Positions 1-8,239 of a stretch of DNA of 37,965 nucleotides are shown here, one piece after another; position 1 is the stretch's first letter; each line of letters starts with the position of its first letter. The translations under genes and the position numbers were made by a program. Origin of the DNA: CAYVGO01 sp964450725 (GTDB lineage: Bacteria; Bacteroidota; Bacteroidia; Bacteroidales; UBA932); assembly GCA_964450725.1 (NCBI GenBank), contig CAYVGO010000018.1, forward strand, positions 1 to 37,965, given 5' to 3'. The notes under the pieces were generated by a model. That model made no database searches and had not been told where the DNA came from. It was given only the letters and a program-made list of their open reading frames with translations.

Positions 1-27
1 TCCTATCTCTCTTCTGATGGTAATTTG

Positions 28-35
28 TAACTTTG
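28..35 (+). promoter_or_regulatory. Putative -7 promoter element for the radical SAM gene
   Basis: TAACTTTG matches the Bacteroidota -7 consensus TAnnTTTG. It lies 28 bp before the ATG at 64. No TTTG is seen at the expected -33 distance, so the match is partial. Confidence 0.4.
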
Positions 36-63
36 TAACTTCTAAATAGTAAATGATAAAAAT

Positions 64-828
64 ATGACTTTCCTTTTTCAAGATATTATTGTTGGACCTA
101 TTCACAGCAGAAGATTTGGTAATTCTTTGGGGGTTAATTTATTGCCGGTGGAGAAAAAAGTGTGTAACTATGATTGTGTTTATTGCGAATGCGGACAATT
201 AAAAGATGCTTCATCATTCCGCTTTTGCAGTTTAGATGAAGTAGTATTACAATTAGAAAAAAAGTTGCAACAACTGACACACGAAAACCTTCCTGATGTC
301 ATTACTTTTGCCGGTAATGGAGAACCTACGTTACATCCGGAATTTGGGGCTATTATTGACCGTGTGATAACGCTGCGTAATCAATACGTACCGTCGGCAA
401 AAATTGTGGTGTTGAGTAATGCTACAACATTACATAATCCTTCTGTGTTCAATGCTCTGCAAAAAATTGATGTTCCAATGCTGAAATTAGACGGCGGCAA
501 TCAGCATGCAGTTTCTCTCATCAACCAACCTGTATTTTCTCTCGACTTTGAAGACTTGGTACAAAAACTTATCTTGTTTAGACCTAAACTAATTATTCAA
601 ACACTCTTTTTCAGAGGAAAAGTCGGAGATGAATATTTTGATAATACTTCTGCTGCCGAATTGTCAGACTGGTTACAGGTAATTATGAGAATTAAACCTC
701 AAAAAGTGACCATTTATACCATTGCACGTGATACTCCTATTCCCTTAGAGCCGGTAACTCTTGCAACACTTGAAGGAATTGCAGAGAAGTTAAAAAGTCG
801 TGGAGTATTGGTAGAAACCGTAAAGTAA
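64..828 (+). CDS. Radical SAM protein (COG0731-like Fe-S oxidoreductase)
   Basis: 254-residue cytoplasmic protein. Residues 34-41 read CNYDCVYC, the CX3CX2C motif that binds the 4Fe-4S cluster in radical SAM enzymes. It is preceded by GPIHSRRFGNSLGVN, typical of the COG0731 branch related to, but shorter than, wyosine-base enzymes. A glycine-rich FAGNGEPTLHPEF segment near residue 80 matches the SAM-binding GGE-type motif. The substrate is unknown. The gene ends 6 bp before rsgA and the two are probably co-transcribed. It begins at the first ATG after a plausible -7 element. The family assignment is firm; the reaction is not known. Confidence 0.85.
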   Translation: MTFLFQDIIVGPIHSRRFGNSLGVNLLPVEKKVCNYDCVYCECGQLKDASSFRFCSLDEVVLQLEKKLQQLTHENLPDVITFAGNGEPTLHPEFGAIIDRVITLRNQYVPSAKIVVLSNATTLHNPSVFNALQKIDVPMLKLDGGNQHAVSLINQPVFSLDFEDLVQKLILFRPKLIIQTLFFRGKVGDEYFDNTSAAELSDWLQVIMRIKPQKVTIYTIARDTPIPLEPVTLATLEGIAEKLKSRGVLVETVK

Positions 829-834
829 TGTGCC

Positions 835-1767
835 ATGGAATATAACGGATTGGTCAGAAAAGTAACCGGAAAAAACTATGAGGTTGAAGACCGTATTTCA
901 GGACAAGTTTATTCCTCTCGATTGGCGACTAAAATACCTCCCCAACAATATAGACTAACCAACCCTGTCAGTGTAGGAGACTTTGTTACCTGCGATTTTT
1001 CAACAACAGATATCTCGGCAATTACGGCAGTTGCTCAACCTAAAAATTATTTTATTCGCAGAGCGACTAATCTATCGAAAGAAGCTCACATTTTGGGATG
1101 TAACATTGACCAGTTATTGATTATTGTTACTACACAATATCCGGCATTGAATATTGAATTTTTAGACCGATGTCTATTGATTGCTCAATGGCAAGAAATT
1201 TTACCGCTCATTATTGTCAATAAATCCGATATTTCTACGGATAATAGCAAAGCGGAAGCATACTGTAAATATTTATTGAATGTTTATCCTAAAATTGGCT
1301 ATAAAGCCATCCAAACCTCTGTAATAAAAGGAATGGGGATTGATGAGGTGAAAAATTATTTGCAGAATAAGACCTCAATGTTGATAGGTAATTCGGGGGT
1401 AGGAAAGTCAAGTTTGATTAATACGTTATCTTCTTCAAATCTCAAAGTCGGAGCAATATCTTCTTATCATCATACAGGAAAACATACCACCACCTTTTCA
1501 GAAATGCTTCGGTTAGAGAAAAATACCTACATCATAGATACTCCCGGAATTAAAAGTTTAGGAATTATTGGTATAGAGAATGGTCAGTTTCAACATTATT
1601 TCCCAGACTTGGCTAAATGGTCGGAAAAGTGTAAAATGAGAAATTGTACTCACATTCATGAAGTCGGTTGTGCAGTACAAAAAGCATTAGAATCGGGAGA
1701 GATTGAGCCGCAACGTTTCCAAAGTTACCTCAATATGGCTACCATGGAGTATAAGAAATACAGGTAA
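835..1767 (+). CDS. rsgA: Small ribosomal subunit biogenesis GTPase RsgA
   Basis: 310 residues, the usual size for RsgA (YjeQ), a GTPase that helps late 30S subunit maturation. The order of GTPase motifs is circularly permuted, the family hallmark: NKSD (G4) at 129-132, GNSGVGKS (G1, P-loop) at 185-192, DTPG (G3) at 235-238. An N-terminal OB-like domain covers roughly 1-70. The C-terminal zinc-binding site is visible as C266, C271, H273 and C279. The gene starts 6 bp after the radical SAM gene, suggesting translational coupling, and its stop is only 2 bp from the stop of the convergent DUF5686 gene. Confidence 0.97.
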   Translation: MEYNGLVRKVTGKNYEVEDRISGQVYSSRLATKIPPQQYRLTNPVSVGDFVTCDFSTTDISAITAVAQPKNYFIRRATNLSKEAHILGCNIDQLLIIVTTQYPALNIEFLDRCLLIAQWQEILPLIIVNKSDISTDNSKAEAYCKYLLNVYPKIGYKAIQTSVIKGMGIDEVKNYLQNKTSMLIGNSGVGKSSLINTLSSSNLKVGAISSYHHTGKHTTTFSEMLRLEKNTYIIDTPGIKSLGIIGIENGQFQHYFPDLAKWSEKCKMRNCTHIHEVGCAVQKALESGEIEPQRFQSYLNMATMEYKKYR

Positions 1768-1769
1768 TG

Positions 1770-4361
1770 CTAAAATCTAAAATACAACATGAATCGGACA
1801 CCATGTTGAATAGCCTTCGGTGCATTACGGTAATTTACTCTCCATACATAATCTATTCGTCCTATGGTGAGAATGTTTTCTATTCCTACATTCATTTCCC
1901 AATATGGAAGAGTAAGTTTGTTGACAATACTTTTTCCTTCCTGATTACGAGGAAATAAAAGCAGATTGCTGTTTATGTCGGGATTATTTTTATGGGTAAG
2001 TCTCCCCCAATATCCTTTGACTCCTATTACTTCTCTAAACATTAGCATGTTGAAATAAGGTATTCGATTAAAAATAAATCCATTCAAATGATACTCAAGT
2101 TGTAACTGTATATGCTCGTCGTTCAAAAACTCCATTGCATTCAGGAGATTGTAACATTCAGGCTGAATAATAATTGAGTTGTTGATATTAGGGGTTCCTA
2201 ACATGGTAAATGGCACAGAGGTCCAGACTTTTCCCACTTTGATAATATTATGTAAGTATCCGAATGCTGACAAATAAAAACGCTTTTGGAATGATAAGTC
2301 TGTTTTGTGATAGGAATAATCTGCGTTCAGAAATTTTTTAAAGCCTGTTCTATGAGAAAGTATGAAAATGGGAGCTCCTTTATTCAATAAATAACGATTA
2401 CGCTTTGTTTGAGCAAATTGCGCTTTGTGTGAATAATGTAAAACGACACCCACTTCATTAAATGTCAGGTTTTGCAAAGAAACAATTTGTCCGTCAATGT
2501 CTTTCTTCTCAAATTTAAGAAGACCTGCCGGTTTTTGTATCAAGTGATTGAACCAAAGTTTTAAGGAAAATCCGTGGGGTTCCTCTATATGCCAAGTAAC
2601 TTGAGTTCGTCGGTCATATGTCATGTAATTTTGATTGCTGATTTTAAAAGAGGTAAAAATGTTATCCTTGTTAGTAAACAGTAACTCTTCTCCTTGTTGT
2701 CTGGTGTCATATTCGTACATTAAAGATAACGCATGGATGGGAAATTCGTCTTTAAAATATTTTCTTGAATTAAAAGAATAGGTAATCTCTCCGTTATATT
2801 TCCATTGCTTGTCCCGAAATCCGTAAGCACCATATCCACTGATAAAAAAATGAGGGTGGAGATTTGCCGTCGTCATTCCTCCAATTCTAACTCTTATTCC
2901 TTCTACAGAATTATAACTAAAGAGAGAAGTAATCGGTCCTATGTCAAAAAAACTTTTCTTTTTTTCTTTATTTGTTTCTATGTATCCAGACATCAAAAAA
3001 TTTCCTACTTCGGCCGTAATTTTAATCCATGGAATTTCAAGTAATACATCAACAAGAGCATCTATAGTGTTTTCACTCTTTTTTAATGGAGTATGCCTTT
3101 TTTCTTGCCAAAACAAATCATCTTTTTGGTAATGTTCTTCTGCCGTGTGAAGGTTGTACGGTTTGGTAAAAATATCTTGTGAAGGCTGATTGAAAATATA
3201 ATCCTTATAGAAATTTATTTTACGAACTTGTAAATCTGTTTTGAATCCCGGAAGTCCTAATTGAATAGTAGCATCATTTTGTTTTATATAGTAAATACCT
3301 TCAACAGACTGTCCAAACGACTGTGTTAATGTATATTTTTTTACATAGTTGACATTGGCAACTTTAGGGATATATATTTTAGACTTCACAAGAGAGTAAG
3401 TAGAATCATTAGTAATATATAAATATCCGGTAAATGAAAATGAATTTGGATTGAAAGGTGCAAAAAGTAACTCAGTACACTCTTTGCCGTCAATGCTGAC
3501 AGTGTCTTTAATATAATACTTGTAAAAAGATGTTGCGATGGTTGACGATAATGGGCTTGGAAAACGGGACTGTAAAAGATTAATATCATTGTCAAAAAGA
3601 TTGACTTCTGCAAAAACGTTTGAGAGAATCGGGCTTATTGTTGCATCGTCAATAAAATCATCTATTTCTATCGAATTTTTGCCATGAACAACCCGAACAA
3701 GACTTTCCGGCTCTTTTCTAAAATAAATATCTTCGATTTTCTCCTGAACAGAACAAGTCAGAATAGTTTTTCCTGTAACATCACAAGTATCCAAGAAACT
3801 GTTGACTTTTGAAGATTGTTTCCCAAAGACCTTTTTTGCAAAATCCTTGTTTAAACTTTCGATAGAAATAATGACTTTTTCATAATGTTCACATTGGTAA
3901 AAGGCTTGACTTGAAGGCTGATTAACCTTTTTATTCGCAATAACTTTTTCAATCAGTTCAACCGCAGGATTATCTTTGTCATATTTCTTTTTTTTACGAT
4001 TTACAACAATTTCTTTCACCTGCTGGGCTTGCGGATGGAGTTTAATTAATAATGGATTAGATGGATTTTTGGGAATGGATATTTTTTGCATCTTATATCC
4101 TAAGAGAGAAAAAGTCAAACTAGAGTATTCTTTCTTGTAAGGTAACTTAAACTCTCCTTTACCATTACTTACTGTGCTGATGGTTGTGCCATCAATTTGT
4201 ATAACACAGCCGGGTAGGGCTTCGCGAGTTATAGAGTCTACCACAATACCGCTTAAAATTGCTGTGTTTTCAAGTTGTTCTGTCCGAACATTGGCAAAAG
4301 AAATCCCAACTGTACAACATAAAACCGCCAACGCAAATCGCACCATACAATTATCAACCAA
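1770..4361 (-). CDS. DUF5686 outer-membrane protein with carboxypeptidase-like regulatory domain
   Basis: 863 residues. A hydrophobic signal-like segment (about 5-24) is followed by a carboxypeptidase-regulatory-like beta-sandwich at about 36-110 (SGIVVDSITREALPGCVIQI, then a GEF and a LLGY turn). The remainder matches the DUF5686 family of large Bacteroidota outer-membrane proteins and ends in alternating hydrophobic strands with terminal FRF, as expected for a beta-barrel. A second Met at residue 6 could also be the start. Function is unknown. These N-terminal domains also occur in SusC-type transporters, but no TonB box or plug is seen. It is transcribed alone, convergent with rsgA. Confidence 0.85.
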   Translation of the reverse strand: MVDNCMVRFALAVLCCTVGISFANVRTEQLENTAILSGIVVDSITREALPGCVIQIDGTTISTVSNGKGEFKLPYKKEYSSLTFSLLGYKMQKISIPKNPSNPLLIKLHPQAQQVKEIVVNRKKKKYDKDNPAVELIEKVIANKKVNQPSSQAFYQCEHYEKVIISIESLNKDFAKKVFGKQSSKVNSFLDTCDVTGKTILTCSVQEKIEDIYFRKEPESLVRVVHGKNSIEIDDFIDDATISPILSNVFAEVNLFDNDINLLQSRFPSPLSSTIATSFYKYYIKDTVSIDGKECTELLFAPFNPNSFSFTGYLYITNDSTYSLVKSKIYIPKVANVNYVKKYTLTQSFGQSVEGIYYIKQNDATIQLGLPGFKTDLQVRKINFYKDYIFNQPSQDIFTKPYNLHTAEEHYQKDDLFWQEKRHTPLKKSENTIDALVDVLLEIPWIKITAEVGNFLMSGYIETNKEKKKSFFDIGPITSLFSYNSVEGIRVRIGGMTTANLHPHFFISGYGAYGFRDKQWKYNGEITYSFNSRKYFKDEFPIHALSLMYEYDTRQQGEELLFTNKDNIFTSFKISNQNYMTYDRRTQVTWHIEEPHGFSLKLWFNHLIQKPAGLLKFEKKDIDGQIVSLQNLTFNEVGVVLHYSHKAQFAQTKRNRYLLNKGAPIFILSHRTGFKKFLNADYSYHKTDLSFQKRFYLSAFGYLHNIIKVGKVWTSVPFTMLGTPNINNSIIIQPECYNLLNAMEFLNDEHIQLQLEYHLNGFIFNRIPYFNMLMFREVIGVKGYWGRLTHKNNPDINSNLLLFPRNQEGKSIVNKLTLPYWEMNVGIENILTIGRIDYVWRVNYRNAPKAIQHGVRFMLYFRF

Positions 4362-4444
4362 ACTTAAGGAAACTGAATGTTATTTTCTTATTTAAATAAT
4401 ATACAAATTAGTAAATAACGTAATTTGTTATTGTTATTTTTGTG

Positions 4445-4475
4445 CAAAGATATTATATATATATTAGTATATAAA
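4445..4475 (-). promoter_or_regulatory. Putative promoter of the DUF5686 gene
   Basis: On the minus strand this reads TTTA, 19 bp, TATCTTTG: a perfect -7 element (TAnnTTTG) and a -33 box with one mismatch from TTTG. It would give a leader of about 75 nt. Confidence 0.5.
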
Positions 4476-4620
4476 ATTTAGTTCACTTTTTCATTGTTAA
4501 GGTAAATGATAAATTATTCAGAATAAACAAACTTTTAATATATTTAGAGTGTCGAAAAAATTTCAAATATTCTTTCTTTTACTCGGGAAATGATTTCTAA
4601 AGTAAATTGATATAAAAAAT

Positions 4621-4651
4621 TTTGTATTTCAGCGTAAAACACTTACTTTTG
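4621..4651 (+). promoter_or_regulatory. Consensus Bacteroidota promoter for the 4692 operon
   Basis: TTTG (4621-4624), a 19-bp spacer, then TACTTTTG (4644-4651): an exact match to TTTG/TAnnTTTG. Transcription should start near 4658, about 34 nt ahead of the ATG at 4692. Confidence 0.75.
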
Positions 4652-4691
4652 TGCTAAAACCTATTAGATGTAATCAAAAAATATTTTAGTT

Positions 4692-5474
4692 ATGAAGGCA
4701 AAATTATTTCTCATTGTATCGCTTGCAATATTTTTAGTTTCTTTTTCTTCTTGTACTCAATGTGGTAGCAGTAATAACAGTAAATCTGTCAAGTTAGAAA
4801 CTAATGTTATGGAGTATCCGCTCATGAATTCTTATGAAATCACCCAATTCATCAACGAACAAGGGATTGCCTATAACATCGGTATCACCAATGAAGTATC
4901 GAATGTAGTCAACTATATTACTGATGATGATAAAGCGCTAAACTTAGGAGTTTATGGAGCAGATTTGGCTTATTCATCAACGTATAACATGAAAAAAGAG
5001 ACATTGGATTATCTTAAAGTTATTAAAGATTTATATGCTCAGTTAGATATTGAAATTAGTGATAAAGATATTTTGACCAAAATAGAAGAAAATATTGATA
5101 ATAAAGATACGTTGATTCATTTGGTTAAAAGAACATATAATGAAACTTACAGTTCACTTAAAGAAAATGGTAAGGACAGAGAATCTATATTAGTGATAGC
5201 CGGTGCATGGATAGAAAGTTTGTACGTTGCCACACAAGTGGGAGTGGCCAACTTCACTGCAGTTAAAGATTTAATTATCAATCAAAATGCTTCCCTTAAT
5301 TCTTTGGTTGATTTGTTTGCAAAACATAATAATGATAAAAGTATTGTTGCTTTAGAAAAAGATTTTGCTAAAGTGATAGAAAGTTTTAAAAAGTTTACCG
5401 AACAACCGGTTCAAACAACTTTTGATACTCTTACTAAAGAAACTGAAATCTTAAGAAATCAAGTGATACAATAA
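4692..5474 (+). CDS. Hypothetical lipoprotein
   Basis: 260 residues, not recognised beyond its export signal. The N-terminus is a lipoprotein signal peptide with lipobox SFSSC and lipidation Cys21, followed by a Ser/Asn-rich linker. The mature part is mainly alpha-helical in appearance, acidic and free of further cysteines after C24. It sits behind a perfect promoter and is first in a run with the Tudor-like gene (its TAA is followed directly by the next ATG) and the GH109-type gene. It is likely anchored in the inner or outer membrane facing the periplasm. No enzymatic motif is visible. Confidence 0.8.
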   Translation: MKAKLFLIVSLAIFLVSFSSCTQCGSSNNSKSVKLETNVMEYPLMNSYEITQFINEQGIAYNIGITNEVSNVVNYITDDDKALNLGVYGADLAYSSTYNMKKETLDYLKVIKDLYAQLDIEISDKDILTKIEENIDNKDTLIHLVKRTYNETYSSLKENGKDRESILVIAGAWIESLYVATQVGVANFTAVKDLIINQNASLNSLVDLFAKHNNDKSIVALEKDFAKVIESFKKFTEQPVQTTFDTLTKETEILRNQVIQ

Positions 5475-6002
5475 ATGAATGATTTAGGAATAGGGTCAAG
5501 AATTGATCACGACCAATTTGGGAAAGGTGTCGTTACACAAGTAAGAAGTGATGCTTATGAAGTTGTATTTTTAGACGGAGGACTACGTATTATTTCTAAA
5601 AATTATCAGGGTATTAAAGTGATTGAGAAACTTGAATCTCCATCAGATGTGCTATCTTATGACAAAGTTGAAAAAAGTATTATTCGGCTTCTTAATCGTT
5701 ACAGCGATATTGGTCAGAAAATAGAACTTGGAGGAAAATGGACAGGAGGAAAAATGGTACTATATCCTAATGATGCCGGTTTGAAAGAAAAAGAAATTCC
5801 ATTAGACATGTTTTTTCATAAAATTGTAATGTTGCGTGACAGATTAAGAGTTTTGGAGCAGAAAATTAATGCTCATTCTCAATTGTCTGATGAAGAAAAA
5901 GTTGAAATGCAACAATACATTACTCGTATTTATGGAACTCTGACGACATTTAATGTTCTTTTTAAAAATGAATCAGATAAGTTTGTCGGAGAGAAAAATT
6001 AG
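5475..6002 (+). CDS. Hypothetical protein with N-terminal Tudor/KOW-like domain
   Basis: 175 residues, no signal peptide. Residues 5-50 (GIGSRIDHDQFGKGVVTQV onward, then a VVFLDGGLR strand) resemble the small SH3/Tudor-like fold found at the C-terminus of UvrD/PcrA helicases. The rest, about 60-165, is probably helical with a coiled-coil-like segment at 115-150. The ATG directly abuts the stop codon of the lipoprotein gene, implying coupled translation. A role in nucleic-acid or RNA-polymerase binding is only a guess from the fold. Confidence 0.7.
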   Translation: MNDLGIGSRIDHDQFGKGVVTQVRSDAYEVVFLDGGLRIISKNYQGIKVIEKLESPSDVLSYDKVEKSIIRLLNRYSDIGQKIELGGKWTGGKMVLYPNDAGLKEKEIPLDMFFHKIVMLRDRLRVLEQKINAHSQLSDEEKVEMQQYITRIYGTLTTFNVLFKNESDKFVGEKN

Positions 6003-6037
6003 TTTGATATAGATGTTTTACCAATAAATAAAAATTC

Positions 6038-7474
6038 ATGAAAAAAAGTTTCCTTTCTGTAGTAAGCCTCTATATGATGCTTCTATTATTTGTTTCTTGT
6101 AAACAAAGTTCCCTACCTATTACTTTAGATGTTCCCCAACGCCCGGCAGGACAAGAAGATGTAATAGAATTACGTTGTCCACCGCTAGAAAAAGTTCGTA
6201 TCGGTTTTATCGGTTTAGGAATGCGCGGACCTTCTGCTGTTGTTCGTATGGCACATATTGAAGGTGTCGAAATTGGCGCAATTTGTGATGTTGAAGAACA
6301 AAAAGTCAAAAATGTGCAAAAGAGATTAAAGGAATTAGGAAAACCTGAAGCCAAAGAATATATAGGGCAAGATTCTTGGAAGCAGTTGTGTGAAAATGAA
6401 AATCTAGATCTTATTTATATTGTAACTCCATGGGATGCTCACGTTCCTATGGCTGTTTATGCAATGGAAAAAGGAAAACATGCAGCCGTAGAAGTTCCTG
6501 CAACTACTAGTTTAGACGAGTGTTGGCAGTTGGTTAATACCGCCGAAAAAACACGCAAGCATTGTATGATGTTAGAAAATTGTGTGTACGACAAGTTTGA
6601 ATTAGCTACACTTAATATGGCTCAACAAGGTCTATTTGGAGAAATTTTACATGGTGCCGGAGCATATATTCATAACTTGGAATGGTATTTCCGTGCTGAT
6701 GGAGGATTAAAATATGTTGAAGGTCAAGGATATGTTCCTGACACTACAAATAAACATCCTGTGGGTTACTACAAAATGTGGCGTACCGAACACAATGCTA
6801 AACATGATGGTAATCCCTATGCTACACATGGTTTAGGACCTATTTGCCACGCTATGAATATTCACCGAGGAGATAAAATGGAATACTTGGTTTCTATGTC
6901 AACCAAACAAATGGGAATGACCAATCTTTATGCTCAACAATATGGAAAAGATTCAGACGTGGCGAAGCGTGAATATAAAAAAGGAGATATGAATATTACC
7001 CTTATCAAAACATTGAATGGAAAAACTATCCGTATAGAGCATGATGTAATCAGTCCAAGACCATACAGTCGTATTCATTTACTATCAGGAACTGAAGGTT
7101 TTGCTGAAAAATGGCCTAAAAGCGGTATTGCTTTGCGCAGTTACCATGATGCACACTCTTATTTGCCACAAAATCTCTTAGATAGTATATTGGCAGTTTA
7201 TGAGCATCCTTTTTATAAAGAAATGGGAGTTTTGGCTGAAAAATTAGGTCCTATTGCTCACGGTGGTATGGATTTTATTATGGATTATCGTTTAATTTAC
7301 TGTTTGCGTAATGGACTGCCGCTTGACCAAGATGTTTATGACGCTGCAGAATGGTCTTGTTTAGGTGAATTAACCGAAATTTCTTGTCAAAATAGTGGTG
7401 CACCCGTTGCAATACCTGATTTTACTCGTGGTGCATGGAATAAAGCAAAAGGGGTTAAATATTATACTAAATAA
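6038..7474 (+). CDS. Gfo/Idh/MocA-family lipoprotein, GH109-type glycosidase
   Basis: 478 residues. A lipoprotein signal peptide ends in LFVSC (Cys21). The Rossmann domain starts at VRIGFIGLGMRG (53-64) with the glycine motif for NAD binding, and EVPA (152-155) is the conserved strand of the family. The segments around 214-265, including YFRADGG and NPYATHGLGP, are typical of GH109 enzymes, which use NAD as a redox cofactor to cleave alpha-N-acetylgalactosaminides. Those enzymes act on terminal GalNAc of glycoproteins such as mucins or blood-group antigens. The substrate here is inferred from the family only. It is last in the 4692-7474 run and is followed by a strong terminator. Confidence 0.88.
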   Translation: MKKSFLSVVSLYMMLLLFVSCKQSSLPITLDVPQRPAGQEDVIELRCPPLEKVRIGFIGLGMRGPSAVVRMAHIEGVEIGAICDVEEQKVKNVQKRLKELGKPEAKEYIGQDSWKQLCENENLDLIYIVTPWDAHVPMAVYAMEKGKHAAVEVPATTSLDECWQLVNTAEKTRKHCMMLENCVYDKFELATLNMAQQGLFGEILHGAGAYIHNLEWYFRADGGLKYVEGQGYVPDTTNKHPVGYYKMWRTEHNAKHDGNPYATHGLGPICHAMNIHRGDKMEYLVSMSTKQMGMTNLYAQQYGKDSDVAKREYKKGDMNITLIKTLNGKTIRIEHDVISPRPYSRIHLLSGTEGFAEKWPKSGIALRSYHDAHSYLPQNLLDSILAVYEHPFYKEMGVLAEKLGPIAHGGMDFIMDYRLIYCLRNGLPLDQDVYDAAEWSCLGELTEISCQNSGAPVAIPDFTRGAWNKAKGVKYYTK

Positions 7475-7497
7475 AATTTCAGTTGTCTATTATATGT

Positions 7498-7529
7498 AAG
7501 AGGTTGTTCTCAAGGAACAACCTCTTTTT
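7498..7529 (+). terminator. Rho-independent terminator after the GH109-type gene
   Basis: A perfect 12-bp inverted repeat (7498-7509 and 7515-7526) with a 5-nt loop TCAAG is followed by a T run. The end of the T run is shared with the -33 box of the next promoter. Confidence 0.9.
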
Positions 7530-7557
7530 GTTATTACACTCTTATTTATTATCTTTG
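7527..7557 (+). promoter_or_regulatory. Consensus promoter of the DUF4254/GT9 operon
   Basis: TTTG (7527-7530), 19-bp spacer, TATCTTTG (7550-7557): an exact consensus. The -33 box is formed by the last T residues of the preceding terminator. The predicted start near 7564 leaves a leader of about 16 nt before the ATG at 7580. Confidence 0.75.
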
Positions 7558-7579
7558 TTTTATTCTAAATTAAAATAAT

Positions 7580-8188
7580 ATGTTCAAGAATTTTACTAAA
7601 CTTTGCGATACAATATTTTCTCAGGCTATTGAGCACTATCACCAAAAAGACAATGTAGACGCGCCTATTGTTAATACTTATGCCGAAAATACCATCGAAT
7701 ATCAGTTATATTTAAAATGCTGGATTGATACAGTACAGTGGCATTTAGAAGATATTATTCGAAATCCTAATATCAATCCTGTCGAAGCTTTAGAAATCAA
7801 GCGGAGAATAGATCGTTCAAATCAACAACGTACGGATTTGGTAGAACAAATTGATTGTTATTTTTTAAACCATTTCTCATCTGTAAAGTTGTTGGAACAT
7901 GCTACGATTAATACAGAAAGTCCGGCTTGGGCTATTGATAGACTGTCAATACTTTATCTGAAAATATATCACATGAAAAAAGAGGTTGAGCGTAGAGACT
8001 CAACACAACAACATCAACAACAATGCCGGCAAAAGTTAAATGTGTTACTGGTGCAACAACAAGATTTAACTACCGCCATTACACAACTCTTACATGATTA
8101 TGCTACCGGTCAAAAGTATATGAAAACTTATGTACAGATGAAAATGTATAATGACCCGTCACTTAATCCTATCCTTTATAAAAAATGA
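7580..8188 (+). CDS. DUF4254 family protein
   Basis: 202 residues, cytoplasmic, no signal peptide. The first 110 residues (including YAENTIEYQLYLKCWIDTVQ from about 34) match DUF4254, a helical family of unknown function found in Bacteroidota and often encoded beside a glycosyltransferase family 9 gene, as here. The C-terminal half is Gln-rich and probably coiled coil. The neighbour suggests a part in cell-surface polysaccharide or LPS core assembly, but nothing in the sequence shows the activity. Confidence 0.8.
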   Translation: MFKNFTKLCDTIFSQAIEHYHQKDNVDAPIVNTYAENTIEYQLYLKCWIDTVQWHLEDIIRNPNINPVEALEIKRRIDRSNQQRTDLVEQIDCYFLNHFSSVKLLEHATINTESPAWAIDRLSILYLKIYHMKKEVERRDSTQQHQQQCRQKLNVLLVQQQDLTTAITQLLHDYATGQKYMKTYVQMKMYNDPSLNPILYKK

Positions 8189-8239
8189 AGGAGAAGTGTC
8201 ATTATGGAATAATAAAAAGATGATAGTAAGATTAAAATC

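Larger units (their letters stand above)
4362..4691. other. Divergent AT-rich intergenic region (330 bp)
   Basis: No open frame of note. It holds the two divergent promoters listed separately (minus strand near 4445-4475, plus strand 4621-4651). Nothing else recognisable is seen. Confidence 0.6.

Noticed and set aside
1767..1958. 63-codon frame overlapping the rsgA stop
   Set aside because: It lies wholly antisense to the DUF5686 coding sequence except for its first bases and has no recognisable product.
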